The position numbers and the translations under genes were made by a program. Positions 33,846 to 44,458 of a stretch of 64,000 nt of DNA are shown here, one piece after another. The stretch spans positions 7,421,001 through 7,485,000 of the forward strand of contig JAEOAD010000005.1 in assembly GCA_036365145.1 (NCBI GenBank), in the 5' to 3' direction. This stretch comes from Orientallactaga sibirica. Taxonomy: Eukaryota; Chordata; Mammalia; Rodentia; Dipodidae. Under the pieces are notes generated by a model. The model was not told the DNA's origin, did no database searches, and saw only the letters and a list, made by a program, of their open reading frames with translations. The number at the start of each line of letters is the position of its first letter. Position 1 is the first letter of the stretch.

Positions 33846-33852
33846 TGAGTCA
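33846..33852. promoter_or_regulatory. AP-1-type site TGAGTCA
   Basis: A perfect TGAGTCA lies about 100 bp right of the C/EBP palindrome, in the upstream flank of the CpG island. It is a single short match, so support is weak. Confidence 0.3.
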
Positions 33853-34861
33853 CACCTGGTGCAGCAGCAGTGCTGGTGACTCGCAGACTGGGAACAAAAA
33901 GGACTGGTTCTGGGTCACATGTGTGTTTGAGAAGTTCTGGGGGGCCACTCTGCCAACAGCTGGTCAACTTTGCTAGGCAGCTCAGAAAGACACCTTGCAG
34001 GGGAAGGAACCCTCCCCTCCCGCGCCGCGATCAGGCGCCTGGTCCTTGGGTTTTCTTCTCCAGACTAGAGGAGGATCAGGCTCACGGATTGGGACTTCTT
34101 TCTCGATGTCCTACCTGCCTACCGTGGGGAGAACAAAAGCTCTTGCAGGCAGGGTTTTTGTGCCCTAAGATTTCTAACACCTGCCGGTCTCAGGGAATGA
34201 CTGAAGGAATGAATGATATATTTTGTAATCCTTATTTAGAAATTTAAACACCCAATGCGACTCAGAGCAGTTCTTGGGCATTAGCGTCCTTACTGTCACC
34301 CACTGGTCCCTGGGAAGTCAAGGTGTCACGTGATTAATGGTATCTGTCCTATAACACTGCCTGCCTTTCATAGCTTACCCACTTAGAACGAAGCCATTAA
34401 AGGTTGTTTAAAGGCTGTGGCCAAGGTTAAAGGAAAGTTAACGTGGAGCCAGGATATCAACAATTTCCAAACCAACCAAACTGTTTAGCCAAATGAATCC
34501 TGCAGTCAATTGTGTTCAGAAACTGTAACAGAACAATTACAGCCATTATGGTGTTAATCTGCACACAACATCAGTGCAAGATAAGTTACTAAGGAGTTTG
34601 TTTGAGGGTGTGGGTGTGCCTTCCCAGGACAGGCCCTGGCCCTAAGGCAGACTTGTTGGACAACCTTAGCCGCAGCCTTTCAAAAGTCACTCTCCAATCC
34701 CTGCAAGCTATCCTAGATGTACCCAGCTAATACAACGTGTTAATAATAGGGGATTCTGGGGGTGGTTGAGGGGCTACATGGACCCTCTGTACTTTGTCCT
34801 CCTCTCTTCTCTAAACCTAAAACTGTTTGAAAAGTAAAGCCTATTAAATTTCGTTTCTTTG

Positions 34862-34935
34862 GTGAAACAGAGTCCTCCCTATGGAGCCCAGGCCTGCCTC
34901 AGCCTCCTGAGTGCTGGGATTACTGGCATGCTGGT
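34862..34935 (-). repeat. Old B1 fragment, minus
   Basis: agtcctccctatggagccca and cctgagtgctgggattactg are reversed B1 pieces. Confidence 0.6.
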
Positions 34936-35065
34936 TAATCTTTTTAAAATGACTGTCATCTTATAAATATTATTATTTTGTTTTACTAGCAATAAATCCA
35001 TCACATGTTTAAATAGCATACCTTATGAAAAACAACTATGTGTACCAAAATTAAAAATGCTATCA

Positions 35066-35212
35066 AGCCGGGCATGGTGGCACACGCCTTTATTCCCAGC
35101 ACTTGGGAGGCAGAAGTAGGAGGATCGCAGAGACTTCAAGGCCACCCTGAGACTACATAGTGAATTCCAGGTCAGCCTGAGCTAGAGTGAGACCCTACCT
35201 CGGTAAACTAAA
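35066..35212 (+). repeat. B1-like SINE, plus
   Basis: agccgggcatggtggcacac to gaccctacctcggtaaacta. Confidence 0.9.
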
Positions 35213-35244
35213 AAGAAAAAAGTGATGTCAAAAACAGTGGGTGG

Positions 35245-35408
35245 AGCTGGGCGTGGTGGCTCACGCCTTTAATCCCAGCACTCGGGAGGCAGAGGTAGGA
35301 GGATCGCTGAGAGTTCGAGGCCACCCTGAGACTACATAGTTAATTCCAGGTCAGCCTGGACCAGAGTGAAACCCTACCTCGAAAAACCAAAAAACAAAAA
35401 AAAAAAAA
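35245..35408 (+). repeat. B1-like SINE, plus
   Basis: agctgggcgtggtggctcac to ccctacctcgaaaaaccaaa. The TSD agtgggtgg at 35236-35244 and 35409-35417 is perfect. Confidence 0.95.
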
Positions 35409-35456
35409 AGTGGGTGGCATCACCCTCCTGGCTTAATAGAAAATAGTGGAGGTCAG

Positions 35457-35683
35457 GGGCTGGAGAGATGGCTTAGAGGTTAAACGCTTACCTGTGAAGC
35501 CTAAGGACCCTGGTTCTAGGCTCAATTCTCCAGAACATACATAAGCCAGATGCATAAGGGGACGCACGCATCTGGAGTTCGTTTGCAGTGGCTGGAGGCC
35601 CTGGTGTGCCCATTCTCTTTCTCTCTCTACCTGCCTATTTCTGTATCTCTCTCTCTCTCAAATAAATAGATAAAAAAAATTTA
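35457..35683 (+). repeat. B2-like SINE, plus
   Basis: gggctggagagatggcttag head, variant B-box ggttctaggctcaattctcc, TC tract and aaataaatag tail. It belongs to the 'aggctc' subgroup also seen at 30518, 45206 and 61954. Confidence 0.9.
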
Positions 35684-35745
35684 ATGGCACACGCCTTTAA
35701 TTTAGGAGGAAAAATAGTGAATTCCAAATAGTCTCGAAAAACAAA
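35684..35745 (+). repeat. B1 remnant reduced by internal deletions
   Basis: ggcacacgcctttaat is joined to ttaggagga, atagtgaattccaaatag and tctcgaaaaac: the order of B1 with most of the body removed, about 60 bp left. Confidence 0.6.
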
Positions 35746-35812
35746 AAAAAAATAATAATAATAATAAAAAAAGAAAATATCTCCTAAAAAAAAGAAAAAG
35801 GAAAATAGTTGA

Positions 35813-35963
35813 GGGCTGGAGAGATGGCTTACAGGTTCAGGTGTTTGCCTGCAAAGCCAAAGGATCCAGGTTCAATTCCCCAGGACCCACGTAAGCCAGA
35901 TGCAAAAGGGGGTGCATGCATCTGGAGTTAATTTGCAGTGGCTGGAGGCCCTGGCGTGCCTAT

Positions 35964-35996
<33 letters not shown>

Positions 35997-36060
35997 GCTC
36001 TCCCTGCCTATTTCTCTCTCTCTCAAATAAATAAATAAAAATAAAATATTTTAAGAAAAA
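35813..36060 (+). repeat. B2-like SINE, plus
   Basis: gggctggagagatggcttac head, long TC tract and aaataaataaataaaaataa tail. TSD gaaaatagttga / gaaaataattga. Confidence 0.9.
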
Positions 36061-36160
36061 GAAAATAATTGAACTCATATTTTCCTCTATGCACTTATTC
36101 TGGCTGGACATGAGGTTTTGGTTGAACTCTATCATGACACACTAGCCACACACTATGTCT

Positions 36161-36310
36161 TTTTTATTTATTTATTTATTTTGGTTTTTCAAGGTAGGGT
36201 CTCACTCAAGTCAAGATTGTCCTGGAATTCACCATGTAGTCTCAGGGTGACCTCTAACTCACAGCAATCCACCTACCTCTGCCTCCTGAGTATGCCACCA
36301 TGCCCAGCAC
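36161..36310 (-). repeat. B1-like SINE, minus, 5' end shortened
   Basis: tttttcaaggtagggtctca to gcctcctgagtatgccacca, lacking the gctgggattaaagg part. Confidence 0.85.
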
Positions 36311-36439
36311 TTTTTATTTTATTTATTTTTTATTATTGACAACTTCCATAATTATGGACAATAAACCATTATAATTCCCTTCCCCCCTACTTTCCCCTTC
36401 ACAACTCCCCTTTCCATCATATCCATTTCCCCCCTCAAT
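36311..36439. repeat. Possible LINE1 3'-end fragment
   Basis: ttattgacaacttccataat and a C/T-rich stretch resemble 3' parts of rodent L1. A similar pyrimidine-rich segment lies at 59935-60150. Low certainty. Confidence 0.25.
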
Positions 36440-36452
36440 CAGTCTTTTATTT

Positions 36453-36628
36453 ATTTTTTTATTTATTTATTTATTTATTTATTTATTTTTTTGAGGAAGG
36501 GTCTCACTCTGACCCAGGCTGACCTGGAATTAACTATGTAGTCTCAGGGTGGCCTTGAACTCAAGGCAATCCTCCTACCTCTGCCTCCCGAGTGCTGGGA
36601 TTAAAGGCGTGCGCCACTACGCCTGGCT
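36453..36628 (-). repeat. B1-like SINE, minus, with (TTTA)n
   Basis: tgaggaagggtctcactctg to gcgtgcgccactacgcctgg. TSD tcagtcttttatt at 36439 and 36629. Confidence 0.95.
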
Positions 36629-36770
36629 TCAGTCTTTTATTTTGATGTGATCATCTTTTCCTCCTATTATACTGGTTTTGTGTATGCAGTGCCAGGCACT
36701 GTGAGGTAATGAATATCCAAGCCATTTTGGATCTGGAAGAGTGCATTGTACGGAGTCCTATCCTTCCTTT

Positions 36771-36998
36771 AAAAAAAATATTTATTTGAGAGAGAGAGAG
36801 AGAGGCAGAGAGAGCGCGCGCACATGGGTACGCCAGGGCCTTCGGCTGCTACAAACGAACTCGACACGTGCGTCCTTTGTGCACTTGTGTGACATTGCAC
36901 ACTTGCATCACTGTGCATCTGACTTATGTGGGACCTGAAAATTCAAACATGAGTTCTTAGGCAAGTGCCTTAAATGCTAAGCCATCTCTCCAGCCAGC
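36771..36998 (-). repeat. B2-like SINE, minus, 'gctgct' subfamily with extra segment
   Basis: Contains the gtgacattgcacacttgcat + cactgtgcatctgacttatg insert typical of the longer subfamily. TSD ccttccttt on both sides. Confidence 0.85.
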
Positions 36999-37008
36999 CC
37001 TTCCTTTG

Positions 37009-37480
37009 GCTCTTACATTCTTCCCGCCACCTCTTCTGCAATGGACCCTGAGCCTTGGAAGGTGTGATAGAGATGTTTCAGTGCTGAGCACTCCTCTGTC
37101 ACTTCTTCTCAGCACTATGGTGCCTTTTGAGTCATCCCAGAGGTCACTGCCATCTGAAAAGAGAAGGTTCCCTAACCAAAAGTGAGAGTGGCATTAATAA
37201 ATGGGTATGAACATGAAAAAGTGCTTACTGGGAAGTTTGGTGAGCATAATATATGCATTTAGCCAGATAAGAGCAGGTGTTACACCCATAGGGCTCATGA
37301 CCTCCCCTGTCATAGGTTTTCAGAATCAGGCATGAATGTCTTTTTATAAGCAAGAATATTTTAATATCTTTTTCATATACTTATAGTTTCTCTTCCTTAT
37401 ATCACAATAAAAACTAAAATATTTACTTACAATGTGGAATGCAGCCATGTGAATACACATTTTGTACCCTTACCAGGGAA
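37009..37480. other. Single-copy DNA, no feature seen
   Basis: No recognised feature. Confidence 0.35.
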
Positions 37481-37536
37481 ATTATTACCTTGTCCATTAA
37501 GACAGCAAATTATTACCTTGTCCATTAAGACAGCAA
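37481..37536. repeat. Perfect 28-bp tandem duplication
   Basis: The unit beginning attattaccttgtccattaa is present twice without mismatch (37481-37508 and 37509-37536). Confidence 0.9.
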
Positions 37537-37554
37537 TAATTTTTTTAAACTTTT

Positions 37555-37697
37555 TTTTTAAATTATTTTTTTATTTATAGAGAAAAGTAGAGAGGGAGCC
37601 AGCGCCAGCAGTGTTCAGCTGCTGTGAAGGAAATCCAAAATTTTGCAAACCTCCCCTCCTTTCACTGGCTTGTGTTGCTGAGATTGGAAAAACCTTT
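37555..37697 (-). repeat. B2-like SINE fragment, minus, old
   Basis: gagagggagccagcgccagc, ttcagctgctgtgaaggaaa and tgctgagattggaaaaacc follow the longer B2-like subfamily but are highly diverged and truncated. Confidence 0.5.
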
Positions 37698-37857
37698 AGC
37701 CAGGCACAGTGGCTCACACCTTTAATGCCAGCACTACGGAGGCTGAGGTAGGAGGATCACCGTGAGTTTTGAGGCCAGCCTGGATAGACTGAGTTCCAGG
37801 ACAGTCTGGAATAGGCTGAGACCTTTCCTTAAAAAAAAAAAAAAAAAAAAAAAAAAA
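37698..37857 (+). repeat. B1-like SINE, plus, long A tail
   Basis: agccaggcacagtggctcac to gagacctttccttaaaaaaa, with about 27 A. Confidence 0.85.
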
Positions 37858-37860
37858 TTA

Positions 37861-38013
37861 GGCTAGGCATGGTGGAGCACACCTTTAATCCCAGCACTCG
37901 GGAGGCAGAGGTAGGAGGATCATTGTGAGTTCGAGGCCACCCTGAGACTACATAGTGACTTCCAGGTCAGCCTGGCTAGAGTGAGACCTTACCTCGAAAA
38001 AACAAAAAAAAAT
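37861..38013 (+). repeat. B1-like SINE, plus
   Basis: ggctaggcatggtggagcac to gaccttacctcgaaaaaaca. Head to tail with the preceding B1. Confidence 0.9.
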
Positions 38014-38640
38014 TATATCAACTTATCAGAATCCCTTGGGGGCAGTTGTGGAAATAAAAAAAAAGGTTAGTTTAGGTGTCTCAGAATCTGCATTTCAATA
38101 AGCAACCAGGTAGCCCTTTCAGGACTTGTAAAGCTGTGTTTTAGGTTGTCAGAACTCATCAGGTTTTCTGTAGGCATGCACATTCTCAAAAAGGTGGAAA
38201 AACAAAACGAGACTATTTGCAGAACCAACAGCAAAGTGCATGTTATTCTAAGCATTCAAGCAGGACACGCAGACCTCAAGTGTTTGGGATGGAATTGGTT
38301 GTTTAAAAGGCCCATGTTAAATTTACAAAGTCATGGGCAAGACTGAATAGAGAAGGGAAGACAGCTGAAATCAATAGATTCTCAAGAATATCTACTCTTG
38401 CCTGCTACCATTTTTCTGAAGAGTTAAGTGCTTCCTGGTGGACAGCTATGTTGCCCTCTGGACAATTTTAGGCTAAAGGGTCAACCTAGCTCTCGACAAG
38501 GGAAAAAGACACAGGAAGGCTGGCATGAGAGCTGTGGCTTGACTCTGAGACAAGGTTTCTTCTCAGCTCTCTACTTAATTTTCACAGAAACCAAACTGAT
38601 AAGGTACTACATTTTCAAAATGGAACATCCCCCAAAGCTC
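38014..38640. other. Single-copy DNA, no feature seen
   Basis: No recognised feature. Confidence 0.35.
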
Positions 38641-38645
38641 AAGTT

Positions 38646-38805
38646 TTTCTTTTTTTTTTTTTTTTTATTGATTTTTAGATACAGAAATAGGCAGGTAGAG
38701 AGGATAAATGAACCGGCCATTGACTTAATTTTCATCTTTTACTGGAAAATCCATTGAACCATTAGGCTTCATAGGCAAGCTTTAACCACTAAGCCATCTC
38801 TCCAT
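38646..38805 (-). repeat. B2-like SINE, minus, internally deleted
   Basis: T-tract, cagaaataggcaggtagaga and tttaaccactaagccatctc are kept; most of the body between them is lost or diverged. Confidence 0.8.
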
Positions 38806-38806
38806 G

Positions 38807-39596
38807 TCATTTCTTCTTAGTTAAAGGTGACTTCATCTTTTACTATCCTGACCATTTGTCCTCCACCATCCATGTTTGTTTTCAGTCTCTGTTTGAATCC
38901 ACCTTTATAATTTCCTTTATAAACTCAAACTGAGTTCTCGGCTACGGTTGAGGCTATGGCTGCTGATCCTAATCTTGGTGTTTGCAGGTGCAGCCTCTCC
39001 ACTATCTTTATTTTTATTAAATACCCACTGTTTAATTGCTCCAGAGTAATGTTTTAATTACTAGTTACAGAAAGGGAAAGTTCTGGAGAGTTCTTTCACA
39101 CAAATTAGGAGTTAATAACCGACACAATTCTAAACTCCTTTCATGTTTAACTAAGCAGCAGTTAGTTCATTGATAATTTTGAATGCTGAAAGATGCAAAA
39201 GCTTTTGTGTTTTTTTTTTTTTGGAAAAAAATAAAAGCTACAGAAAAAAATTAATGTTCTTTAAATTTTTTAGGCAAGTGTTCTTTTTATTTCTCCTAAC
39301 TTTCAATTAGAAATCCTCAAGGAAAGTTTTTCTCCTGTGAAAGTGAAAATATTTGCAAATGATTTCTATGAAAAGAATAAATTTTGGAAGGAAAATACCT
39401 GAAATGTTTCTCATTGTGATAGAATTCATCATATAATGGGGAACCGAGCACCCAAATAACTTATTTTGTTAGCAGCCATTCTCCTAAACACGGTGAGAGT
39501 ATGGAACGTACCTCATAACACAAAGTACAACAGTGCTTGCTCTCTCACTCGCTCTCTCTCTCACACACACACACTCATTCTCTCCCTCTCTCTCTC
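38807..39596. other. AT-rich single-copy stretch
   Basis: No repeats recognised until the CT/CA microsatellite at about 39540-39598. Rich in TAATT/TTAAT motifs. Confidence 0.4.
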
Positions 39597-39795
39597 TTTT
39601 AATTTTACTTATCTGAGACCAAGAAAAAGAAGAGCAAAAGAGTATGGGTGTGCCAGGGCCTCTTGTTGCTGCGAACTCCAGATTCATGCATCATTTTGTG
39701 CATCTGGCTTTACTTTACATTGATACTGGGGGATTGAATTCAGACTGACATCCTTTGCATGCAAGCACTTTTAACCCCTTAGCCATCTCCCCAGC
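39597..39795 (-). repeat. B2-like SINE, minus, old
   Basis: gggtgtgccagggcctcttg, tgcatctggctttactttac and cttagccatctccccagc. Confidence 0.8.
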
Positions 39796-40270
39796 ATACA
39801 TTCTCATTCCTTTTTCTCTCTCTCTGCAGTATGTACATGTATATGTGTATGTGTGCAGATGAACATGAGAGGGAAAGAGGACTTTGAGTATCTTCCTCTA
39901 TAACACTTCTTACCTCATTTCCTTGAGATGCTATCTCTCACTGACTGGCTGACTAGCAAGCCCCAAGGATCCTCTTGTCTCTGCCTCCCACCACTAGCAC
40001 TGGAGCGAAGTTGGATGGCTCTCTCAGCTTCCGATCTTGTCTCTGCATGCCTCCATGGCTGACTTTCCAAAGCCTATCACCTCTCACCTCTACTGCGTCA
40101 CAACACGCTCACTAGGTCTAAACCTCAAGCCCTCATTCACTCCTTTCTTGCATTTTCAATCTTTCCTGTTCATTCCAAGCCAAGGAACATGATTGTGTCG
40201 ACTCTGTTTGAAAGCATTCTTCCTTAGTTGTTCCCTAAACTTCTAGGCTGTCTCACTTCGGAAGACTCCT
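39796..40270. other. Single-copy DNA, no feature seen
   Basis: No recognised feature. Confidence 0.35.
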
Positions 40271-40856
40271 TGCTGTGGCTGGGATGCAGGCTCATGTGCT
40301 GGAAGGCTTGGTCCCTAATGGAATGGGATTGAAAGATGGAACCTCCTAGAAGAGGGGCCTAATTGAAAGGAAGTAGCCATGGAGGGCCCACTCTTGATGA
40401 GAACCAATGCTCAGCCCTGCAAGTGGAGCTGGAGAGTCGGTGGCCACCCCACAGGATCTGTATCCTTTCACATGCTTGCTTTCCTCTGCTTCTCTGCCCT
40501 GCTGTGACACAGCCGGGGACTCTCATCACATGGCAGGTTGTTTGTACATTTTTGCCACCAGAAACATTAACTGAACAAATGTCTTGTCTTGTCTTGTCTT
40601 GTCTTTTCTGTCTTTCTTTTTCTTTTTCTTTTTTTCCTTTTCTTTTGTTTTCAAGGTAGGGCTTCACTCTAGCTCAGGCTGACCTGGAATTCACTATACA
40701 GTCTCAGGGTGGCCTCAAAAGCTCACGGCAATCCTCCTACCTCTGCCTCCCGAATGCAGGGATTAAAGGTGTGCGCCACCATGCCTGGCTCAAATGTCTT
40801 TTCTTTATGCATTGCCCAGCCTCGGTGTTCTGTTACAGCAAGACCAAATGAGTAAA
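40271..40856 (+). repeat. MST/THE1-type MaLR LTR split by a B1
   Basis: ctgtggctgggatgcaggct with ggcttggtccctaatggaat at the left and tttatgcattgcccagcctc plus gttacagcaagaccaaatga at the right match the two ends of an MST-like LTR, interrupted at 40586-40790. Confidence 0.65.
40586..40790 (-). repeat. B1-like SINE, minus, with (CTTGT/CTTTT) tail
   Basis: Flanked by a perfect TSD caaatgtctt (40576-40585 and 40791-40800). The tail has (TTGTC)n and TTTTC runs, an unusual non-A tail. Confidence 0.95.
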
Positions 40857-40965
40857 CTGCTCACTTTTCACTGTCTGCACTTGAGCCTCCAAGCAGTCAA
40901 TTCTTCAACTGTTAATGGTGTAATTTTTTTGTCCCTCACTCCACCCTATTAAAAATCATTGTGAA

Positions 40966-41114
40966 GCTGGGAGTGGTGGCACACGCCTTTAATCCCAGGA
41001 CTAGGGAAGCAGATGTAGGAGGATCACTGTGAGTTCAAGGCCACCCTGAGACTACATAGTGAATTCCAGGTCAGCCTGGGCTAGAGTGAAACCCTACCTT
41101 AACCCCCCCCCCCC
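40966..41114 (+). repeat. B1-like SINE, plus, perfect 14-bp TSD
   Basis: aaaatcattgtgaa at 40952-40965 and 41115-41128. The tail is a run of C in place of the usual A tail. Confidence 0.95.
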
Positions 41115-41161
41115 AAAATCATTGTGAATATATTCATTTAGCCATTGGAACATTTTAAAAA

Positions 41162-41361
41162 GTATTTTATTTATTTGAGAGAGAAAAAGAGGGAGGGAGG
41201 GGGGAGGGAGAGAGAGAGAGAATAGGCACACCAAGGCCTCCAGCCACTCCAGACATATGCACCACCTTGTGCATCTGGCTTACGTGGGTACTGGGGAATC
41301 AAACCTGGGTCCTTTGGCTTTGCAGGCAAGCAAGTCAACTGCTGAGCTATCTCTCCAGCCC
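41162..41361 (-). repeat. B2-like SINE, minus
   Basis: GA tract, ccaaggcctccagccactcc, tgtgcatctggcttacgtgg and ctatctctccagccc. Confidence 0.9.
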
Positions 41362-41374
41362 TCATTCATTTTAA

Positions 41375-41590
41375 AGACAAGGACTCATGTAGCCCGGATT
41401 GGCCTGGAAATCATCCAGGTAGCCAAGGATGACCTTCAGCTTCTGATCCTCCAGTCTACAACTCCTGATTGCTGAACTTATAGGCGTGCACCGCCATACC
41501 TGGTTCGGTTCACGCAGTGCTGGGGATTGAACCCTGGGCTTCATGCATGCCAGGTACTCTACCGACAGAGCTACATTCCTCTGTCCTCAT
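41375..41590 (-). repeat. B4-type composite SINE, minus
   Basis: ggactcatgtagcccggatt (B1 part, reversed), then gcagtgctggggattgaacc and actctaccgacagagctaca (ID part, reversed). Confidence 0.85.
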
Positions 41591-41595
41591 GGCGA

Positions 41596-42147
41596 TTTCA
41601 AAACAATCAAATTTAGCAGTCTATTCTCAAATCTTGACATGCTCCTCTTTTGAAATACTCTTAATTTCTTAACGTCAGAGCCATTACCAAGCTCTGCAAC
41701 CTGTGTAGTTGCTTGTACACAGACCTGTCCCCTGATGTTGCTACCTTTAATATGGTAATATTTGTAAACAGAAGGCCTGCTCTTTATTTGGCATTAGACC
41801 CCACACATTATGTAACCAGTCCTTCATCGCTTTTACAATACTGTATTTGTCTGGCCCTCTCTCCCTTCTCTCCTCCTGTCTTTCTCTCTCTCAGTCCTGG
41901 CCATTGAACTCAGATATTCATTACATCATAGTGGCTGATGCTATCTACACAAAACCTGCATAACGGGAGGGGGGAAATAAACCCTAGAACATCAAAATGG
42001 AAGAGAAGCTAGTTGGAAAGAAGGAATTCAGTGGAGGGGGGATTAGGGAGGGAAAAATGGAGAGTAGAGGGAAGGGATTATGGTCATGGTTTATTGTTTA
42101 TACGTATGAAAGTTGTCAATACAAAAGTCAAAAAAAAAAAAAAAGAA
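41596..42147. other. Single-copy DNA, no feature seen
   Basis: No recognised feature; pyrimidine-rich near 41860. Confidence 0.35.
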
Positions 42148-42520
42148 GAACTGGGACTAGGAATATGGCTCAGCAGTTAAATGTTCTTGTTTGTAAAGCC
42201 TAATGGCCCAGGTTCAATTCCCCATTCCCACATAAGGTATTGTAAACATCTGGAGATCATTTACAGTGGCAAAGGGCCCTGGTGCACTATTTATTTATTT
42301 ATTTATTTTGAGGTAGGGTTTCACTCTGGTCCAGGCTGACCTGCAATTAACCATATAGTCTCAGGGTGGCCTCGAACTCACAGCAATCCTCCTACCTCTG
42401 CCTCCCAAGTGCTGGGATTAAAGGTGTGCGCCACCACGCCAGGCTCCTGGTGCACTCCTACTCTCTCTCTTCCCTCCTCTTTCTTCCTGCAAATAAATAA
42501 ATAAAAATATTTTTTAAAGA
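42148..42520 (+). repeat. B2-like SINE, plus, split by a B1
   Basis: Left part 42148-42288 and right part 42446-42520. The head is gggactaggaatatggctca and the tail caaataaataaataaaaata. Confidence 0.85.
42289..42445 (-). repeat. B1-like SINE inside a B2-like SINE, minus
   Basis: TSD cctggtgcact at 42278-42288 and 42446-42456. The tail reads (TTTA)n on this strand. Confidence 0.95.
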
Positions 42521-42528
42521 ACTGATGA

Positions 42529-42733
42529 AAGCTGAAGAGATGGCTTAGTGGTTAAGGCACTTACCTGCAAAGCCAAAGGACCTCTGTTGGATTCCCCAGG
42601 ACCCACATAAGCCAGATGCACAAGGAGGCACACGCATCTGGAATTCGTTTGCAGTGGTTGGAAGCCCTGGTGTGCCCATGCTCTCTCTCTCTCTACTTCT
42701 TTCTCTCTCTCAAATAAATAAATAAATTTTTAA
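42529..42733 (+). repeat. B2-like SINE, plus
   Basis: gctgaagagatggcttagtg head, ccacataagccagatgcaca body and tctcaaataaataaataaat tail. Confidence 0.9.
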
Positions 42734-42735
42734 AA

Positions 42736-43240
42736 AACTGATGAGAAGGAAGCACTGAATAGAAACAGGACCCAGCATCCCCATGTGACAGTAGCATTTG
42801 TCCGTGGGAAACAGCTATGTGGAGCTAGGAGAGACCCCCCAAGAAAAGACTTATTATTTACAATTTTTTTCAATACCTTTCTTTCAATGTCTTTCATGCT
42901 TGTGCTTCACTGACTAATAACAGTGTGTCACTTTCTCCAAATGGGCATGGCTACGTTTGTCGTATGTCATTTATAAAGGAATTGTCTGTTCTTGTTGCTG
43001 TTGCTGTTTTCATTATGTAGATGTGGAAAAGTTAAGAGTAAAATAAAAGATCTTGGAATAAGGGGAAAAAAATGTTTGGAATTTTCCTCCTAGAGCTTTC
43101 ATTAAATGCAAGCGAAATCAGATAAGTGCACAAAGTTATTTATATAAAGATGTCCAGGGCAGAGTTGTTTAGAGGAGTTAAAAACCTGGACCTGACCTAA
43201 AGGCTTTTCAGGGGAGACTGCTGAAGTAAACAATGGTGAA
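42736..43240. other. Single-copy DNA, no feature seen
   Basis: No recognised feature. Confidence 0.35.
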
Positions 43241-43254
43241 TAAGGGCAGCGGCA

Positions 43255-43640
43255 TACTCTTTCTTTTAGTCCCTATTGCTGTATGACAAACCGGCCAAAA
43301 TGAAGTGGCTGCATCACTAAGGTGATGCTTTTCTTGCAACCCCGTGGCATGGTGGCATAACTGGCCCCCTGCTGCAGTCATCACCTGCATGCCCTCGGGC
43401 AGCTGTCATCAGTTGGCCCAGGCTGGTCATCTAAGGAGGGAAGCCCTTCCTGGACCATTGGGACATCTGGTCTACTCTCGTCTGCCCTTTCTTCACGCAG
43501 CGGTGGTCTCAGGATTCCATCATGGTGACAGCAGAAACTGCAAGACTTTTTGAGAATTGTCACAGAAGTCAATGATGTTGCTTCTGCTACATTTAACTGG
43601 CCAGGCCCTGACTTAGGGACAGCACAGGCACTAGACTTTT
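43255..43640. repeat. Possible ancient repeat, family uncertain
   Basis: agtccctattgctgtatgac, tgaagtggctgcatcac and a later agaagtcaatgatgttgctt resemble old mammalian LTR/DNA repeats of the 'ctgctataacaaattacc' kind. Decay prevents a firm call. Confidence 0.3.
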
Positions 43641-43641
43641 A

Positions 43642-43864
43642 AAAAATACTTATTTACTTATATTATTTTACATTTATTTATTTGAGGGAGAGAGATAGGT
43701 GGGTAGAGAGAGAGAAGGGGCACACCAGGCCCTCCAGCCACTGCAAATAAACTCCAAATGTGTGTGCCCTTTTGTGCATCTGCCTTACATGGATCCAGAG
43801 GAATCAAACCTGGGTCCTTTGCTTTGCTGGCAAGCACCTTAACCACTGAGACATCTCCCCAGCC
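43642..43864 (-). repeat. B2-like SINE, minus
   Basis: (TTTA) head, GA tract, ccaggccctccagccactgc and cttaaccactgagacatctc. Confidence 0.9.
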
Positions 43865-43871
43865 CTGCTTA

Positions 43872-44051
43872 TTTTATTTTATATGTGTGTGCATGTGCAC
43901 AAACAAGGGTCTCTTTGCCACTGCAACCAAATACCAACTGCTTGTTCCACTTTTTTTTTTTTTTGCATCTGGCTTATGAGGCTTGGAAATTGCACCCAGG
44001 TCACAGGCTTTGCAAGTAAAAGATTTTAACCACTGAGCAATCTTCCAACGC
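43872..44051 (-). repeat. B2-like SINE, minus, old
   Basis: ttgcatctggcttatgaggc, then ggctttgcaagtaaaagatt and ttaaccactgagcaatcttc. Confidence 0.65.
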
Positions 44052-44283
44052 CATCAGCCATTTTGTTAGAAATGTTAAAATGAAATAAAGTGGACAGAAA
44101 GCTTTGACCAAAAGGACAAAAGTGACTAGCAGATGTTACTTCTAAATGGCTGGTAAAAGGACAGAGAATTATTCTGACCCTATTCTCCATTCTCTCTTCT
44201 TTTTGGTGAAACCTATAGCAGCATATTAAGGTTACTATTATTTTGAAAATAAAATCCACATTTCCTATATAACAGAACTCTGG

Positions 44284-44451
44284 GTTTTTGTTTGTTTGTT
44301 TGTTTTAGTTTTTCAAGGTAGGGACTCACTCTAGCCCAGGCTGACCTGGAATTCACTATGTCGTCTCAAGGTGGCCTTGAAATCATGGCGATCCTCCTAC
44401 CTCTGCCTCCAACGTGTGTTGGGATTAAAGACGTGTGCACCCATGCCTGGT
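44284..44451 (-). repeat. B1-like SINE, minus
   Basis: (GTTT)n then tttcaaggtagggactcact to gtgttgggattaaagacgtg. Confidence 0.9.
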
Positions 44452-44458
44452 CTTTTTC

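Larger units (their letters stand above)
33661..34861. other. Upstream flank of the CpG island, no SINE
   Basis: Single-copy-looking DNA. The C/EBP and AP-1 matches lie in its first 200 bp. A plus-strand ATG in good context (ccaccATGG, 33782) opens a 64-codon frame of unknown merit. Confidence 0.4.
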
